From an uncultured Flavobacteriales bacterium (lineage in GTDB: Bacteria > Bacteroidota > Bacteroidia > Flavobacteriales_D > Parvicellaceae): 17,302 nucleotides of DNA. The first letter of the stretch is position 1, and each line of letters opens with the position of its first letter. The notes beneath the pieces were generated by a model, which was not told the DNA's origin, searched no databases, and saw nothing but the letters and a program-made list of their open reading frames with translations. This document shows positions 15,566-17,302 of the stretch, one piece after another. The position numbers and the translations under genes are program-made. The stretch lies in contig CALKFX010000120.1 of the NCBI GenBank assembly GCA_938084875.1, positions 1 to 17,302 of the forward strand. Reading direction: 5' to 3'.

Positions 15566-17302
15566 AGTAGTTACAAGCTTTACTAATTACATTCATTACT
15601 TCAGTTCTTATATTCATGCTTATTAATTTGTGATTTTCAGCATCTGGATAAACTCTATTGGATAGAAACACGTAGAGAATACCACTTTCTGGATCAGCCC
15701 AAGTTAAATTCCCTGTAAATCCAGAATGTCCAAAGCTATCAAAAGACACACATTCAAAACAGGTTGGTCCGCCAGCGCCATCTCTAACTGGTTTGTCAAA
15801 TGCAATTCCTCTTCTGTTTTTATTAGAATTGTAATATGGGGAGGAGGTATATTTTTCAATAATATCAGAACTTAAAATAGTATCCCCACCATAAGTACCT
15901 TTGTTTAAATACATCTGCATGATTACAGCTAGATCATTTGCGTTTGAAAAAAGTCCTGCGTGCCCACCAACTCCGCCTAATAGAGCAGCCCCTTGGTCAT
16001 GTACATATCCATGTATTAGTTGATGTCTAAAAAATGTGTCATTTTCAGTTGGTGTTATTCTATTTATATCCCATTTTTCAAGTGGGTTATAACCGATATT
16101 TTGAAGTCCAATTTTACTATAAATATTTTCTGCGATTAGGTCTTGGCTATTAAAGGTGATTTTTTTAATTATTTCATTAATGAAATAATACCCTATATCG
16201 CTGTATTTATATTTTTTATTTTTATTAATATCTGTAGATAGAATTCTTTCAAAAATAGAATCTCTGTAGGAGCTTAACATATATAAGTTTTTTGCAACTA
16301 GGCTCTGGTGAATATTTGAAGGAAGCTTGCTGTAGAGTTCGTAGGATGGCATTCCTTCATTTAGTGTTTGCACATAAAATGGTATCCAAGATGCCAACCC
16401 AGCTTGGTGGGTTAAAATTTCTTTTAGTACTAAATTTTTATATTCTGTAGAGTCTAATATTTCTGGTAAGTAAGATCCTAGGGTAGAGTCTACACTGAAT
16501 CTATTTTCTGACTCTAGTTGCATTAATATTAAAGCAGAACTTGCAATTTTTGTAATCGAAGCCAAATCGTATATATCAGAATTTTCAACTTTTTTTGAAA
16601 TACTATCGTAGGTGTGATTTCCGAAAGATTTGTTAAAGAATACATTTCCGTCTTTGGCAGCTAATATTTGACAACCTGGCATAGCATGGTTATCTATGCC
16701 ATTATTCACTATCGAATCTATTTTGTAAAGTATACTATCGTTTATATCTAGCTCACTAGGATTTAAATAGGAAAGTCTTGTTTTGGTAGTGGTTAGTCCA
16801 TCTCCAGATTGGTAATTTTCACATAAATTATTTTCTAAATAATTACTACAGGAAAGCCCCCCAAAAACAACTTGGCTAGCATGTTTAAGATTTATAGGTT
16901 TAGAGTTAGGGTTGTATAATATTGCTTGACAGCTATTGATGATAAGATCTTCAAAAAAGAGTTTTTTTCCGTGAACATAGTTTAGGATTATTTTATTTTT
17001 TGAACTTATTTCTTGGATTAAATTGGCAATTTCAAAGTGAATGGTGTCTGTGTTTACAATAATTAGATTAAAACCTTTTAGTTCTTTTTCCATTGCTCTA
17101 ATCATTCTTTTAGAGGAGAAAGTGTTGAAATGAAAATGGTCAATATTGGTATAGTTATCGCAAGAGGCTTCAAAGCTATTTAAGTTGTTGGAGGATAGAT
17201 TTAAGGTTGCAATTTTTAAGGTGTCAAGTTTTTTTAATGGAATTATATTTTCAGAGTTTTTTAAAAGAACAGTGGAATGAAAATTTATAGAATCTTTAGA
17301 AA
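15525..17302 (-). CDS. GH3 glycosidase / serine beta-lactamase-like fusion, N-terminus missing
   Basis: The frame stays open to the right edge, so this is the C-terminal 591 residues of a larger protein, and the Met at 17105 is internal. The first translated residues, upstream of that Met, include 'LLKNSENIIPLKKL...KIATL', typical of the GH3 C-terminal domain. A conserved linker ('FGGLSCSNYL...GDG...RLSYLNPSEL') leads into a beta-lactamase/esterase-type serine hydrolase. Its motifs are S-x-x-K as 'SITK' (16548-16559), Tyr in 'KYSDIGYY' (16203-16205) and 'HSGFTG' near 15711-15728 in place of KTG. Fusions of a NagZ-like beta-N-acetylhexosaminidase with a beta-lactamase-like domain are known in Bacteroidota, with a total of about 950-1000 residues. 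A role in peptidoglycan turnover is likely but inferred; the GH3 catalytic part is outside the window. The stop (15527-15525) lies inside the WbqC-like gene. Confidence 0.86.
   Translation of the reverse strand, partial: SKDSINFHSTVLLKNSENIIPLKKLDTLKIATLNLSSNNLNSFEASCDNYTNIDHFHFNTFSSKRMIRAMEKELKGFNLIIVNTDTIHFEIANLIQEISSKNKIILNYVHGKKLFFEDLIINSCQAILYNPNSKPINLKHASQVVFGGLSCSNYLENNLCENYQSGDGLTTTKTRLSYLNPSELDINDSILYKIDSIVNNGIDNHAMPGCQILAAKDGNVFFNKSFGNHTYDSISKKVENSDIYDLASITKIASSALILMQLESENRFSVDSTLGSYLPEILDSTEYKNLVLKEILTHQAGLASWIPFYVQTLNEGMPSYELYSKLPSNIHQSLVAKNLYMLSSYRDSIFERILSTDINKNKKYKYSDIGYYFINEIIKKITFNSQDLIAENIYSKIGLQNIGYNPLEKWDINRITPTENDTFFRHQLIHGYVHDQGAALLGGVGGHAGLFSNANDLAVIMQMYLNKGTYGGDTILSSDIIEKYTSSPYYNSNKNRRGIAFDKPVRDGAGGPTCFECVSFDSFGHSGFTGNLTWADPESGILYVFLSNRVYPDAENHKLISMNIRTEVMNVISKACNYSMNPEIVSPTAPD

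Noticed and set aside
17103..17105. Met at 17105 as the start of the beta-lactamase-like gene
   Set aside because: The frame stays open to the right edge and encodes a GH3 C-terminal-type segment upstream, so this Met is internal.

Overview
The window looks like a chromosomal segment of a Bacteroidota bacterium, most likely Flavobacteriales. The DNA is very AT-rich. Two proteins end in type IX secretion (T9SS) sorting domains, one of type A and one of the gliding-motility (CHU_C) type. The replicative DNA polymerase carries an N-terminal exonuclease, a layout known from flavobacteria. Most genes lack Shine-Dalgarno sequences, and two promoter-like boxes match the Bacteroidota -7 consensus TAnnTTTG. 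No rRNA, tRNA, CRISPR array, insertion sequence or phage gene was seen. The longest stretch without a gene is 163 bases (1426-1588).

Layout. At the left edge a leftward, truncated gene encodes a CotH-kinase-like lipoprotein. It diverges from a rightward cluster: a membrane-anchored PASTA protein (1589-2434), a T9SS-sorted secreted protein starting at TTG (2431-4674), an RluD-type pseudouridine synthase (4680-5714), and a DNA polymerase III alpha subunit with built-in DEDDh proofreading domain (5785-10230). A thioredoxin gene (10310-10627) follows with its own likely promoter. Facing it, only 1 bp away, is a leftward gene for an L-type-lectin/SprB-repeat/PKD surface protein (10629-12323). That gene diverges from a tight operon of dapB, signal peptidase I and a WbqC-like protein (12398-15565). 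The last gene is leftward and incomplete at its 5' end: a GH3 glycosidase / serine beta-lactamase-like fusion whose coding end overlaps the WbqC gene tail to tail by 41 bp.

How the genes fit together. Two themes recur. One is core information processing and metabolism: replication with proofreading, rRNA pseudouridylation, thioredoxin redox, and diaminopimelate/lysine synthesis. The other is the cell envelope: PASTA protein, T9SS surface proteins, signal peptidase, WbqC-like protein, and a probable peptidoglycan-related GH3/beta-lactamase fusion. DapB supplies the diaminopimelate branch used in peptidoglycan. LepB would process the Sec signal peptides of the secreted proteins here, two of which place glutamine right after the likely cleavage site.

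No clearly new multi-gene system was found. The points most worth a second look are the loss of two metal-ligand histidines in the PHP domain of the polymerase, a GGAG ribosome-binding site in the loop of a small hairpin just before that gene, the CotH-like kinase in a presumed non-sporulating bacterium, the 41-bp convergent coding overlap, the two TTG-started secreted proteins, and a 17-bp inverted repeat in the divergent promoter region at the left.
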